Of a stretch of 64,000 nucleotides of DNA, positions 8,858 to 17,020 are shown in pieces. Under the pieces are notes generated by a model that worked only from the letters and a program-made list of their open reading frames with translations, was not told the DNA's origin and did no database searches. The position numbers were made by a program, and so were the translations under genes. Origin of the DNA: Pseudomonadota bacterium (lineage in GTDB: Bacteria; Pseudomonadota; Gammaproteobacteria; Steroidobacterales; Steroidobacteraceae); assembly GCA_021808195.1 (NCBI GenBank), contig JAKBCE010000005.1:62001-126000 (forward strand), given 5' to 3'. Each line of letters starts with the position of its first letter. The first letter of the stretch is position 1.

Positions 8858-8867
8858 GGGGGGGGGG
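8858..8867. repeat. Homopolymer G10
   Basis: Ten consecutive G on the plus strand, directly after the stop codon of the GFA-family gene (C10 in its transcript). It is a potential slippage site and a common place for sequencing error. It does not lie inside a called gene. Confidence 0.8.
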
Positions 8868-9299
8868 TTATTCCGGCAGCGTCACGCCTGAACCGCCCAT
8901 CTCAGCAGGCATGTCCCGCATCTTGGGTTGTCCGTCGTGGATGTGCAGTACGGTCTCCTGATAGTGCACGTGCACGCCGGGCCGGAAGGTCACCGTCGGC
9001 AACAGGGCAGCATAAACATCGATCAGACCGAAACCCGGGTGGTCCGTGAACAGGTGACCGCCGCATTCCTTGCACCACTTGCGATGGCTGTTCGCCGTCT
9101 TGTGGTAACTGCCAATGGCCTCGGCCCCCCGAGTGACCCGGAATGATTCGGGTTTCCAGAGCGTGAACGCGTTGACCGGGCCGGCGGACCAGTGGCGGCA
9201 GGATTCGCAGTGGCAGTAGCCCATGGCGACCGGCTCTCCGGTCACCTGAAACTGCACCCGACCACAGAAACATCGACCTTCGTGCACTGTTGCGTTCAC
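8868..9299 (-). CDS. GFA (glutathione-dependent formaldehyde-activating)-family zinc protein
   Basis: A 143-residue protein of the GFA/CENP-V fold with the zinc-binding cysteines of the family: CFCG near the N-terminus, CHCESCR, and CKECGGHLF. The family name derives from S-hydroxymethylglutathione synthase, but most members have no proven reaction, so the activity is unknown here. The start is taken as GTG with GGAG seven bases upstream; it gives VNATVHEGRC, normal for the family. The longer open frame upstream is arginine-rich and not family-like. The CDGSH gene lies upstream in the same direction. Confidence 0.8.
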   Translation of the reverse strand: MNATVHEGRCFCGRVQFQVTGEPVAMGYCHCESCRHWSAGPVNAFTLWKPESFRVTRGAEAIGSYHKTANSHRKWCKECGGHLFTDHPGFGLIDVYAALLPTVTFRPGVHVHYQETVLHIHDGQPKMRDMPAEMGGSGVTLPE

Positions 9300-9496
9300 T
9301 CGCAATCTCCGTGGAGTGTTGTCGAAGTCAGGATAAGTCCACCCCGAATAGCCGTCAATCCAGCACTGCCGGCTGGCACGGGGCGCGGACGCAGCCGGGC
9401 GTCGCGCAGTCTGTGCTCGGCGTGACGGGTGCGCAGCCAGTGGCGGGGGAGGGGGCCGCCTCGCCACTGGCTACGCAGGTCCGCGGCCGCCGAGTG

Positions 9497-9736
9497 CTAC
9501 AACTTCTGGTGAGTGCCGTCGCAGAGCGCGCCATGCGCCGAATGCTTACAGCCGCAGAAGTACGCCGTGCCGCTCTTCTGCGGCTTGTGCTCGATCGGGG
9601 TGAACGCGCTACCTTTATGCGAGCCGTCGCAGAACGGTTGCGTCTTGCTGCGCCCGCAGGCGCACCACCAATAGCTCTTGCCAGCCTCGACTTCGACGGC
9701 GAACGGGCTCTTCTGGGCAATCGTCGGTTCACTCAT
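9497..9736 (-). CDS. Double CDGSH iron-sulfur protein
   Basis: A 79-residue protein with two CDGSH-type [2Fe-2S] motifs: CACGRSKTQPFCDGSH at 25-40 and CGCKHSAHGALCDGTH at 61-76. Each gives three Cys and one His ligand, so two redox-active clusters per monomer are expected, as in bacterial mitoNEET-3-like proteins. In the second motif, alanine replaces the usual proline before xCDG. The start MSEPTIAQ has AGGAG seven bases upstream. The role is probably electron transfer or redox sensing, with no defined partner. It is divergent from the LysR-type regulator. Confidence 0.88.
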   Translation of the reverse strand: MSEPTIAQKSPFAVEVEAGKSYWWCACGRSKTQPFCDGSHKGSAFTPIEHKPQKSGTAYFCGCKHSAHGALCDGTHQKL

Positions 9737-9940
9737 GATCTCGCTCCTGATCTGAAAATGGGACGGGGAGAGCGGTCGGCGCCATGCGTTCGGCAACAGA
9801 CGCCACCCAGCCTGATCGCAGGACATTCGATCGAGGACGGCTTGCGGCCTCGACAGGTTGAGGTGACTGATTTTTCGACGGTCCGGCGCGTCGTGCACCC
9901 CGTATTGCCGACTCTAGCTCACGTCATCCGACTGAAATAG

Positions 9941-9965
9941 GCGACAATCAGTAATTATTTGTTGC
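9941..9965. promoter_or_regulatory. Candidate LysR operator
   Basis: The inverted repeat GCGACAA (9941-9947), 11-base spacer, TTGTTGC (9959-9965) has six of seven arm positions paired. A TN11A-type dyad just before a LysR gene and facing a divergent gene is the usual autoregulatory site of this family. A further ACAAC copy sits just before the ATG. Confidence 0.45.
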
Positions 9966-9978
9966 AGAATCGACAACA

Positions 9979-10884
9979 ATGGATCAGCTCGATGGCATGC
10001 GCTTATTCGTTCGGGTGGCTGAGCAGGGGAGCTTCTCCACGGTGGCGCAGCAGCGCGGTGTTGCCCGATCGGTCGTGACGCGCCGGATCAGCGCTCTGGA
10101 GGGTCGGCTGGGCGTCAAGCTGCTTGCACGCAGCACGCGTCGTCTGAGCCTGACCTCCGCCGGCAGCCGCTATCTGGAGCAATGCCGCGAGATCCTCAAA
10201 TTGGTCGAAGCGGCCGAGACGGGGCTCGATGCGGAACGTCAGCGGCCGCGGGGTCTGATCCGTGTCAGCCTGCCGGTGAGCTTCGGTCAGCGTTACCTCG
10301 CGCCGCTGCTGCTCGAGTTCAGCAAGCGCTATCCGGAGATCTCGCTGAACATGGATTTCACCGACCGACGCAGCCGACTCATCGAGGAAGGGGTCGACCT
10401 CGCCATTCGCATCACCGAGCGTCTCGGTGAGCAGGAGATCGCCCGCCGTCTTGGCTCGGCGCAGCTGGTCGTCGTCGCATCCCCGGAATATCTGCGGCGG
10501 CGCGGCGAGCCGCGCCATCCAGCGAGCCTAAGCGAGCACGAATGCCTCGCTTATACGTTGGCGTCGAGTGCCTCTTGGTCCTTCCTCGACAACGGCGAGC
10601 CGCTAAACGTGCCGGTTCAGGGACGCATCCAGGCCAACAGCGGCAGCGTGCTGCTGCAGGCGGCCGTCGAGGGCTTGGGAATCACTTGCCAGCCACGTTT
10701 CCTGGCCGAGGAGGCGCTGGCCAGCGGCGCACTGCGCGTGCTCTTGACCGATTACACCCTGCCGCAGATCGGCATCTATGCCGTGCTGCCCGGAAATCGG
10801 CACATTCCGTTCAAAGTCCGGACGCTGATCGACTACCTCGGTGAGCGCCTGCGTGGCGGCATGCAGCCGCGCCATTCAGACTGA
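9979..10884 (+). CDS. LysR-family transcriptional regulator
   Basis: A 301-residue LysR-type regulator. The winged helix-turn-helix is at about 1-60 (MRLFVRVAEQGSFSTVAQQRGVARSVVTRRISALEGRLGVKLL), followed by the linker helix and a periplasmic-binding-like effector domain from about 90. The variant SVVTRR in the recognition helix and the DFTDRRSRLIEEGVDLAIRI stretch are typical of the large subgroup of LysR regulators that control neighbouring redox or dehydrogenase genes. The effector is unknown. Its most likely targets are its own gene and the divergent CDGSH and GFA genes. No clear ribosome-binding site is seen. Confidence 0.88.
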   Translation: MDQLDGMRLFVRVAEQGSFSTVAQQRGVARSVVTRRISALEGRLGVKLLARSTRRLSLTSAGSRYLEQCREILKLVEAAETGLDAERQRPRGLIRVSLPVSFGQRYLAPLLLEFSKRYPEISLNMDFTDRRSRLIEEGVDLAIRITERLGEQEIARRLGSAQLVVVASPEYLRRRGEPRHPASLSEHECLAYTLASSASWSFLDNGEPLNVPVQGRIQANSGSVLLQAAVEGLGITCQPRFLAEEALASGALRVLLTDYTLPQIGIYAVLPGNRHIPFKVRTLIDYLGERLRGGMQPRHSD

Positions 10885-11373
10885 CCTTCCCGTCGAGCCC
10901 TGATCCGCCATTGCCTGTGGCCGCGGCCGTGTCGAGGCAATCCGCAATGGCGCAGCGCTGGTACCCGCGCGGGGTATTCGATGTGCGGCCTGTCTCGGGA
11001 AGCAAAGGGCGGACCTTCATACCCGCTGAGGCGCAAACGCGCGCACTGACTCGAGCGCATAGCCCGCATGCGAGAGGCCGTTGGGTCTGCGTCCATCAGC
11101 ACTGAGCGCGACGGTCCGTTTGACCACTTGGTCCACTCGCTGCGGTTTCGGCTCAAATGCCGATGGTATCGCGGAGAGGCGCTGCTGCATTGCAGTCAGT
11201 GCATGCCTTGCTGAGCGTCCGGCTGAGCGCAGGCCGAGAAGCGCACGGCGATGGGCGTCGACGCGCGCTCGTCGTTGATGGTTCGATTCGCCTGAGGGGA
11301 TCTGCGTCGCGACGCAGTGGGGTCAGCTGGGAAGGGTCGTCGCGCCCGGTAATGAGCGCGGCGACCCTGTGCC
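10885..11373. other. Intergenic region, 489 bp, no gene recognised
   Basis: This lies between the convergent LysR gene and the BNR-repeat gene. Only short frames of biased arginine/alanine composition occur, and none has a plausible start with a ribosome-binding site and a protein-like sequence. I see no strong terminator. Confidence 0.4.
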
Positions 11374-14300
11374 TCACAGCAGGTGCTCACCGGCGGCGGT
11401 CGCCGCCCGCAGCCGGGCCTCTCCTTGACGCGCCTGGGATTCCAGCTTGTTGAATGCGGCAATCTGCACTGGCGTTGGCGCGCGGTAGTCCAGGCCGATC
11501 TCTGATTGCAGATAGGCAAGGAAGCTGCGCAGCCTGACGTTGTACATCGTGTCGCCTTCGCTGGAACGGATGTGACGCTGCACCACAGCATGCAGGGCCG
11601 CATGGATCTCCTTGAGCACCGGGGCGGCGCTGGACTGCTGCACTTTGTGAGCGGCCACGGCCTTCACAAGACGTTGGCGCAGGAGGATGGCCGCGTTGAT
11701 ATCTCGATCGAGCACCTCGACGGTGTTGTGCAGTGCAAGCTGCAGCGCCAGGTGCTGTTTGAGGATCGCTGCGGTGGTGTGCAGTCGGGGATCGAGCTTC
11801 ACCTGGAAGGTCTGCTGATAGGAGTGAGTGCCGTACTGCAGAACCACGGTGTAGTGCCCGGGATTGACGCGCGGACCCTCGGCGCTTGCCACCAGACCGT
11901 CGGTCACCTCCGGCGGTTCCCAGCCGATCACGTTCGGCGCGCTGGCGTAGCGCAGGTTCCACTGGAAGCGGTTCATGCCCGGGGTCACCGCCGTCATCTT
12001 CTCCTTGCCGATCTGCTCGGCCTGCGAGGGCAGCAGATTGTCGCGGACCGTGGCGGGCAGCTTCTTCGCATGCGCGTTCTTCAGATGCAGAGTGTATCGC
12101 TGGATCACCTCGCCCTGCGCATCGCGGAACGTCAGGCTGACCGGTGTCTTGCCGTCATAGTTGGCAGGCAGATGGAAGAACACGGTCGCGCCGAAGGGCG
12201 GATTCTTGCCGACCGATTCGCGATACTCGGCGCTCGGATCCTGGCCATACGCTTGCGTCAGCCAGGCCGTTTCGGGCGCATACAGAGCTGGCGCGTTGGC
12301 GGCCGGCTGGCTCTCATGAGACAGCTGCTCGAGCAGCGCGAGATTGCCGAGGATCCAGAACGAGCGACCGTGCGTCGCTGCAACGATCTCGCCCTCGCGG
12401 GTGTCGATGGCCAGGTCACGCACCTGCACGTGCGGCAGGTTAAGGCCAAGTGCCGTCCAGTGTGCCCCGCCGTCGAGGCTGGCGTACACCGTCTCGCCGG
12501 TGCCGAGGAACAGCAGCGAGGCATCATTCGGATCTTGCTTCACGACGAACACGTACTGATCGTCTGGCAAGCCATTGGTCAGCACGGACCAATGCCGGCC
12601 ATAGTCGGTGGTCTTGAAGACATATGGATGATAGTCGTCCCACATGTAGCGCGAGGCGGTCAGGTAGGCCGTGCCGGCTGCGACGTGTGACGGCTCGATC
12701 GAGGTGATAGTCGACCATTTGGTCAACTGCGGCGGGGTAACGAGGCGCCAATGCTTGCCGCCATCGCTGGTTACGTGGACCAGCCCGTCCTGCGAGCCGG
12801 CCCAGATCACCTGCGCGTTCACGCGGGAAACGGCCAGCGCCGAAATGTCCGGGAAGATCTCCGCTGCGGTCTGGTCGAGATCGATCGGTCCGCCGGTCGG
12901 CCCCTCGGTGGAGCGCACATTGCGAGTCAGATCCGGGCTGATCACATGCCAGGTGCGCCCGTCATCGTGGCTGACCATGACGTACTGGGAGGCAAGGAAC
13001 AATTCCTTGCTGTTGTCCGCGGCGAAGAAGATTGGATGCGTCCAGCCAAAGCGGTAGCGCATCCGTGCCGCATCCCCGCCGTCGCGGTAGATGGGCGAGG
13101 GGCTGACCGACTCGCGCACGCCGGTCAACCGGTCAAAGCGCTGCATCAGCGTGTAGTAGTCGGCGCCAAAAGTCACGTCACGGCTGCCGGGCTTCGGGGC
13201 GACGAATGTGCTCTCGCCGAGGGCGACCCAGTGCCACGCGGACACGGGTATCGCGCCACCCGGTTTGGCGCTCGGGCCCTCGAAGGAACCCTCGTCCTGC
13301 TGGGCGCCGTACACGTTGAACGGAAACGCCTGATCGATCGCGACGTGGTAGAACTGGCCGGTCGGCTGGTTGTGCTCAGTGCTCCAGGTCTTGCCGCCAT
13401 CGGTCGAGACCGTCGCGCCGCCGTCATTGCCGACCAGCAGAATCTTCGGATGCTGCGGGTTGATCCACACGATGTGGTTGTCGCCGTGGCGCATGTGCAG
13501 CAACGCGAAGGCCTTGCCGCCGTCGCGCGATACCCACACGCCGTCGACGTTCGGAACGTACATCGTGTTCGGATTGGTCGGGTCGACGTAGATGCTCGTG
13601 TAGTAGAAACCACGCTGACGCAGGCTCCAGTTGCCATTGACCCGCTGCCACGTCTTGCCACCGTTGGTGGAGCGGAACACGCCGCCGTGTTTCGCTTGGA
13701 TGATCGCGTACACGATATTCGGGCTGCTGGCGGCGACCGAAACGCCGATGCGGCCGAGCAGGCCATGCGGCAGGCCGCGGTTGCGCGAGATGTTCGTCCA
13801 GTGCGCGCCGCCGTCGGTGCTCTTGTACAGACCGCTGCCCGGTCCGCCGTCGATCAGCTTCCACGGCAGTCGCTGCGCCTGCCACATGGCGGCATACAGC
13901 ACTTGAGGATTGCGCGGATCCATCACCAGATCGATCGCGCCGGTCTTGGCATTGACGTACAGGACTTTGTGCCAGGTCTTGCCGCCGTCGGTGGACTTGA
14001 ATATGCCGCGATGGGCATCAGGCTTGAACACGTGGCCCATTGAGGCCACGTACACGATGTTTGGATTGTGCGGATCGACCACGATCGCGCTGGTGGTGCG
14101 CGTGGCCCGCAAGCCCGCATATTTCCAGCTCTTGCCGCCGTCGACGGACTTGAATATCCCGTCGCCGGTAACCATGTCATTACGGATGTCGGCCTCGCCG
14201 GTGCCGACGTAGATCACCTTCGCATTGGACGGGGCGACGGCGATGGCGCCCACGCTGCCGCTGCCGGAGGTCCATTTGCCGTCGGTGATGTTGTGCCAGC

Positions 14301-14559
14301 GCACGCCGTAATCGGTGCTTTTCCACACCCCGCCGTCGACTGCGCCCATGTAGAAGAGATTCTGCTTGCCGGGGACGCCGGCGACGGCGACCACACGCCC
14401 GCCGATGTCAGGCCCGATGCTGCGCCAGGTCAGCTTGCCATCGAGTAACTTCTGCACCGGCATCGCGTGCGCGCTGAGCGGCACGCACAGCAGAGCCGCC
14501 ATCGCCATGAGCAAGGACTTGCCGCGGACGAACCGCGCATCGGCATCGACGTTCTGCAT
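11374..14559 (-). CDS. Secreted BNR/Asp-box beta-propeller protein
   Basis: A 1061-residue exported protein. A signal peptide is clear (SLLMAMAALLCVPLSAHA, cleavage near residue 32). Eleven Asp-box/BNR-type motifs follow, including KSTDGGKTWHK, KSTDGGAHWTN, VSTDGGKTWST, VSHDDGRTWHV and KTTDYGRHWSV, arranged over about residues 75-720 as in two stacked sortilin/VPS10-like beta-propellers. The last 300 residues form a separate region with an Ig-like portion (VSLTFRDAQGEVIQRY) and a helical tail. Such proteins are often annotated as glycosyl hydrolases, but Asp boxes alone do not show catalysis. The start has GGGGAA six bases upstream. It stands alone as a transcription unit. Confidence 0.85.
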   Translation of the reverse strand: MQNVDADARFVRGKSLLMAMAALLCVPLSAHAMPVQKLLDGKLTWRSIGPDIGGRVVAVAGVPGKQNLFYMGAVDGGVWKSTDYGVRWHNITDGKWTSGSGSVGAIAVAPSNAKVIYVGTGEADIRNDMVTGDGIFKSVDGGKSWKYAGLRATRTTSAIVVDPHNPNIVYVASMGHVFKPDAHRGIFKSTDGGKTWHKVLYVNAKTGAIDLVMDPRNPQVLYAAMWQAQRLPWKLIDGGPGSGLYKSTDGGAHWTNISRNRGLPHGLLGRIGVSVAASSPNIVYAIIQAKHGGVFRSTNGGKTWQRVNGNWSLRQRGFYYTSIYVDPTNPNTMYVPNVDGVWVSRDGGKAFALLHMRHGDNHIVWINPQHPKILLVGNDGGATVSTDGGKTWSTEHNQPTGQFYHVAIDQAFPFNVYGAQQDEGSFEGPSAKPGGAIPVSAWHWVALGESTFVAPKPGSRDVTFGADYYTLMQRFDRLTGVRESVSPSPIYRDGGDAARMRYRFGWTHPIFFAADNSKELFLASQYVMVSHDDGRTWHVISPDLTRNVRSTEGPTGGPIDLDQTAAEIFPDISALAVSRVNAQVIWAGSQDGLVHVTSDGGKHWRLVTPPQLTKWSTITSIEPSHVAAGTAYLTASRYMWDDYHPYVFKTTDYGRHWSVLTNGLPDDQYVFVVKQDPNDASLLFLGTGETVYASLDGGAHWTALGLNLPHVQVRDLAIDTREGEIVAATHGRSFWILGNLALLEQLSHESQPAANAPALYAPETAWLTQAYGQDPSAEYRESVGKNPPFGATVFFHLPANYDGKTPVSLTFRDAQGEVIQRYTLHLKNAHAKKLPATVRDNLLPSQAEQIGKEKMTAVTPGMNRFQWNLRYASAPNVIGWEPPEVTDGLVASAEGPRVNPGHYTVVLQYGTHSYQQTFQVKLDPRLHTTAAILKQHLALQLALHNTVEVLDRDINAAILLRQRLVKAVAAHKVQQSSAAPVLKEIHAALHAVVQRHIRSSEGDTMYNVRLRSFLAYLQSEIGLDYRAPTPVQIAAFNKLESQARQGEARLRAATAAGEHLL

Positions 14560-15090
14560 TCAAGTTCCCCTTTGTGTACGCCGCTGCAGGACCGGGCGCG
14601 GACGAGATGAATCGAACCAGCTTAGCGAACTCGGTTCGGTGCTGCAATGAACCGGAAAATCCCGCGAGCTGAAGAAAAATCCGTGCGCTCGAGTTCAGTC
14701 AAGGGCGACGATCGGAAGGAATCCTGCGACGAGTCGTTGGGGCGCGCCGGCCCGTCGCGCGTGATGCCTCTGCCACGCAAATGAAGAGTTTCGCGGCGCC
14801 GGAGGATCCTGCGCAGCGGGCGTGCGCCTAAGCCTCTCTGCCGGTCCGTTCGCAACGAGCATTGCGTGTTGGGCGGCGAACCGGCGCATTCGCAGCGCGA
14901 CGGTTCATCGCGCTCGCTACCGGTGCTCGGGGCGCCTCGCTCAGCGGATACTCTGGGTGTCCCGAATGTGGCACACGATCCTCTCGGGCCGCCGCGCGCC
15001 ACGCGTGTGGCAGAGGGTCGGTTGTGGCCCGCTCGGGGCTGCCGCACACTGTGGTCCGCAGTCCATCCATCCTTGCCAGAGGAGATCCCC
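14560..15090. other. Intergenic region, 531 bp, no gene recognised
   Basis: This sits between the divergent BNR gene and the EthD-type gene, so it should hold both promoters. No confident -35/-10 pair was found by eye and no frame looks like a protein. Confidence 0.4.
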
Positions 15091-15408
15091 GTGATCAAAG
15101 TGAGCGTGATGTACCCGAACACGCCGGGCGCCCGATTCGATCATGCCTACTATCGCGACCGGCACATGCCGCTCGTCAAGAGCCGCATGGGTGAGAAGTG
15201 CCTGTACTACACCGTGGACAAGGGCATCGCGGGCGGCGATCCCGGCGCGCCGGCGACCTACGTCGCCATGTGCCACATTTTTTGTGATTCGGTCGAGGCG
15301 TTCCAGTCAGGCTTCGGTCCGCACGCCAAGGAAATCCTCGCCGATATCGCCAATTACACCGATCTGGCGCCGGTGCTTCAGATCAGTGAGGTCGTGGTCG
15401 GTCATTGA
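15091..15408 (+). CDS. EthD-family protein
   Basis: A 105-residue alpha+beta barrel (EthD/REDY-like) protein: IKVSVMYPNTPGARFDHAYYRDRHMPLV, with the DHAYYRDRHMPL segment characteristic of the family. EthD was found in ethyl tert-butyl ether degradation, but most relatives are small proteins of unknown reaction. The start is GTG with GAGGAG six bases upstream, an excellent site. It is probably monocistronic. The family call is firm; the role is unknown. Confidence 0.8.
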   Translation: MIKVSVMYPNTPGARFDHAYYRDRHMPLVKSRMGEKCLYYTVDKGIAGGDPGAPATYVAMCHIFCDSVEAFQSGFGPHAKEILADIANYTDLAPVLQISEVVVGH

Positions 15409-15611
15409 GCTGCGGCCGGGCGGCCCGCGCTCGGCGCGGGCCGCGTTCACGACACGGATTTGTGGCCGCCCCGCGCAAGCGTTACGAGTCGATGGCGGTC
15501 CGTCATCGTGCCCGGTAGAATTTTGGCTGTCGGGCGGCACAGAGCGATGCGGCATTCGATCGCGGACGCTGCTCCGGAGTCAGGAGGCGGATCGCAGCAT
15601 CCGATGAGGCC

Positions 15612-15884
15612 ATGGTTACTGCAATTATCCTGATCAACGCCGAACCGGCGCGGACCGCCGCCGTGGCGCAGACGCTGAGTGAGTTGCGCGGGATTTCCGA
15701 GGTGTATTCCGTCGCGGGCAACTTCGATCTGGTCGCCGTGGTGCGCGTTCGGGAAAATGAGGCGCTGGCCGACCTCGTGGCACAGACCATTCGGGGCATC
15801 GAGGGCGTGACTCGCACCGAGACACTGATCGCATTCCGGGCCTACTCCCGTCACGATCTGGTGAGCCTTTTCAGCCTGGACTGA
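15612..15884 (+). CDS. Stand-alone Lrp/AsnC ligand-binding (RAM) domain protein
   Basis: A 90-residue protein consisting only of the RAM effector-binding domain of the Lrp/AsnC family (ELRGISEVYSVAGNFDLVAVVRV, GIEGVTRTETLIAF). The DNA-binding helix-turn-helix of full regulators is absent. Such SraM-like proteins form rings, bind amino acids, and may modulate full-length Lrp proteins or enzymes. The ligand is unknown. It lies convergent with the GAF-GGDEF gene. Confidence 0.82.
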   Translation: MVTAIILINAEPARTAAVAQTLSELRGISEVYSVAGNFDLVAVVRVRENEALADLVAQTIRGIEGVTRTETLIAFRAYSRHDLVSLFSLD

Positions 15885-15912
15885 GCGATTCGTCCGGCGG
15901 TGCTCAAGCCCA

Positions 15913-16998
15913 CTACGAGTCCGCTGCCACGACGCAGTTGCGGCCCGCATCCTTGGCTCGATAGAGCGCCTGGTCGGCATCTTGAAGCAGTAACTGCGCC
16001 GTGCAGCGCGGATGCGTGCCGCGGCGGGTGACGGCGCCGATGCTGACCGTGAGGGGGCGGTGATCGTTGCTCGACAGTGCAATTTGTTCGCGAATCCGTT
16101 CCGCGAGCGCCAGCGCGCCTGCGGTGGTGGTGGCCGGCAGGACCAGGACGAACTCTTCCCCGCCAAAGCGGGCGACGGTGTCCGCCTCGCGCGCCGTGCC
16201 GCGCAGGATTTCCGCGATCTGCTGCAGCACCTCATCGCCTTGCAGGTGACCAAAGCCATCATTGAATGACTTGAAGTGATCGACATCGATGAGCAGGAGC
16301 GACAGGGGCTCGCCGCGCCGCTCGGCGCGGGCCACGCCCTGGTTCAGCTGTTGCATCAGGGCGAGTCGGTTGTAAAGACCCGTGAGCGGATCGCGGATGG
16401 CCTGCGCGTGCAGCTGACGGTTAAGCTTGTGCAGGCAGCGGTGGTACTCCTCGAGCTCCGCCTGATAGCGGTGTGCTGCGTCCAGCGCTTGGCGCAGCGT
16501 CTGTTGGATCGTGCGCATTTTCAGCTTCGTCGCGGCCAGACGGGCGAGCGCGTGAAGAGCGGCGCGCTGCCGTGGCTCGAGTCGCCGCGGTCGATAATCG
16601 AGTACACAGAGCGTGCCGAGCGCAGAGTCAGCGTCGGTCCTCAGCGCCACCGAGGCGCAGAAGCGAATGTGCGGCTCGGCACTGACCAGCGGGCTGTCGG
16701 CGAGGCGGGGGTCGGCTGTGGCATCGGGCACCTCCAGCATATCCTGCGGTGCGCGCGTGATTCGTGCGCCGAAAGTGTCGTCCGCCGCGAGCCGCGCAGC
16801 GGCGATGCCGTGACTCGATGTGACCCACTGCCGTGGTCCATCGTCGAGACTGAGCAACGCCGCGGGTGTATTGCACGCCGCAGCGGCAAGCAGAGTCAGG
16901 TCGTCATAGCACTGCTCGGATAGGGAATCCAAGACCGACTGCATCTGCAGCGCTTCGCGCAGCTCGGACTCATTCTCAGGAGGTGACGTGGGCGTCAT
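15913..16998 (-). CDS. GAF-GGDEF diguanylate cyclase
   Basis: A 361-residue cytoplasmic protein with a GAF sensor domain at about 20-165 (VPDATADPRLADSPLV, IRFCASVAL, GTLCVLD) and a coiled linker at about 165-200. The GGDEF domain has an intact active site GGEEF at 279-283 and an intact RxxD inhibitory site (READ, 270-273). It should make c-di-GMP under product inhibition. It starts 22 bases after the stop of the MHYT-GGDEF-EAL gene in the same direction, so the two are likely co-transcribed. Confidence 0.9.
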   Translation of the reverse strand: MTPTSPPENESELREALQMQSVLDSLSEQCYDDLTLLAAAACNTPAALLSLDDGPRQWVTSSHGIAAARLAADDTFGARITRAPQDMLEVPDATADPRLADSPLVSAEPHIRFCASVALRTDADSALGTLCVLDYRPRRLEPRQRAALHALARLAATKLKMRTIQQTLRQALDAAHRYQAELEEYHRCLHKLNRQLHAQAIRDPLTGLYNRLALMQQLNQGVARAERRGEPLSLLLIDVDHFKSFNDGFGHLQGDEVLQQIAEILRGTAREADTVARFGGEEFVLVLPATTTAGALALAERIREQIALSSNDHRPLTVSIGAVTRRGTHPRCTAQLLLQDADQALYRAKDAGRNCVVAADS

Positions 16999-17020
16999 GG
17001 GATCTCGAACCGCACAAGGA

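Noticed and set aside
11374..14559. Annotation as a sialidase because of Asp boxes
   Set aside because: Asp boxes are structural; no catalytic residues of sialidases were recognised.
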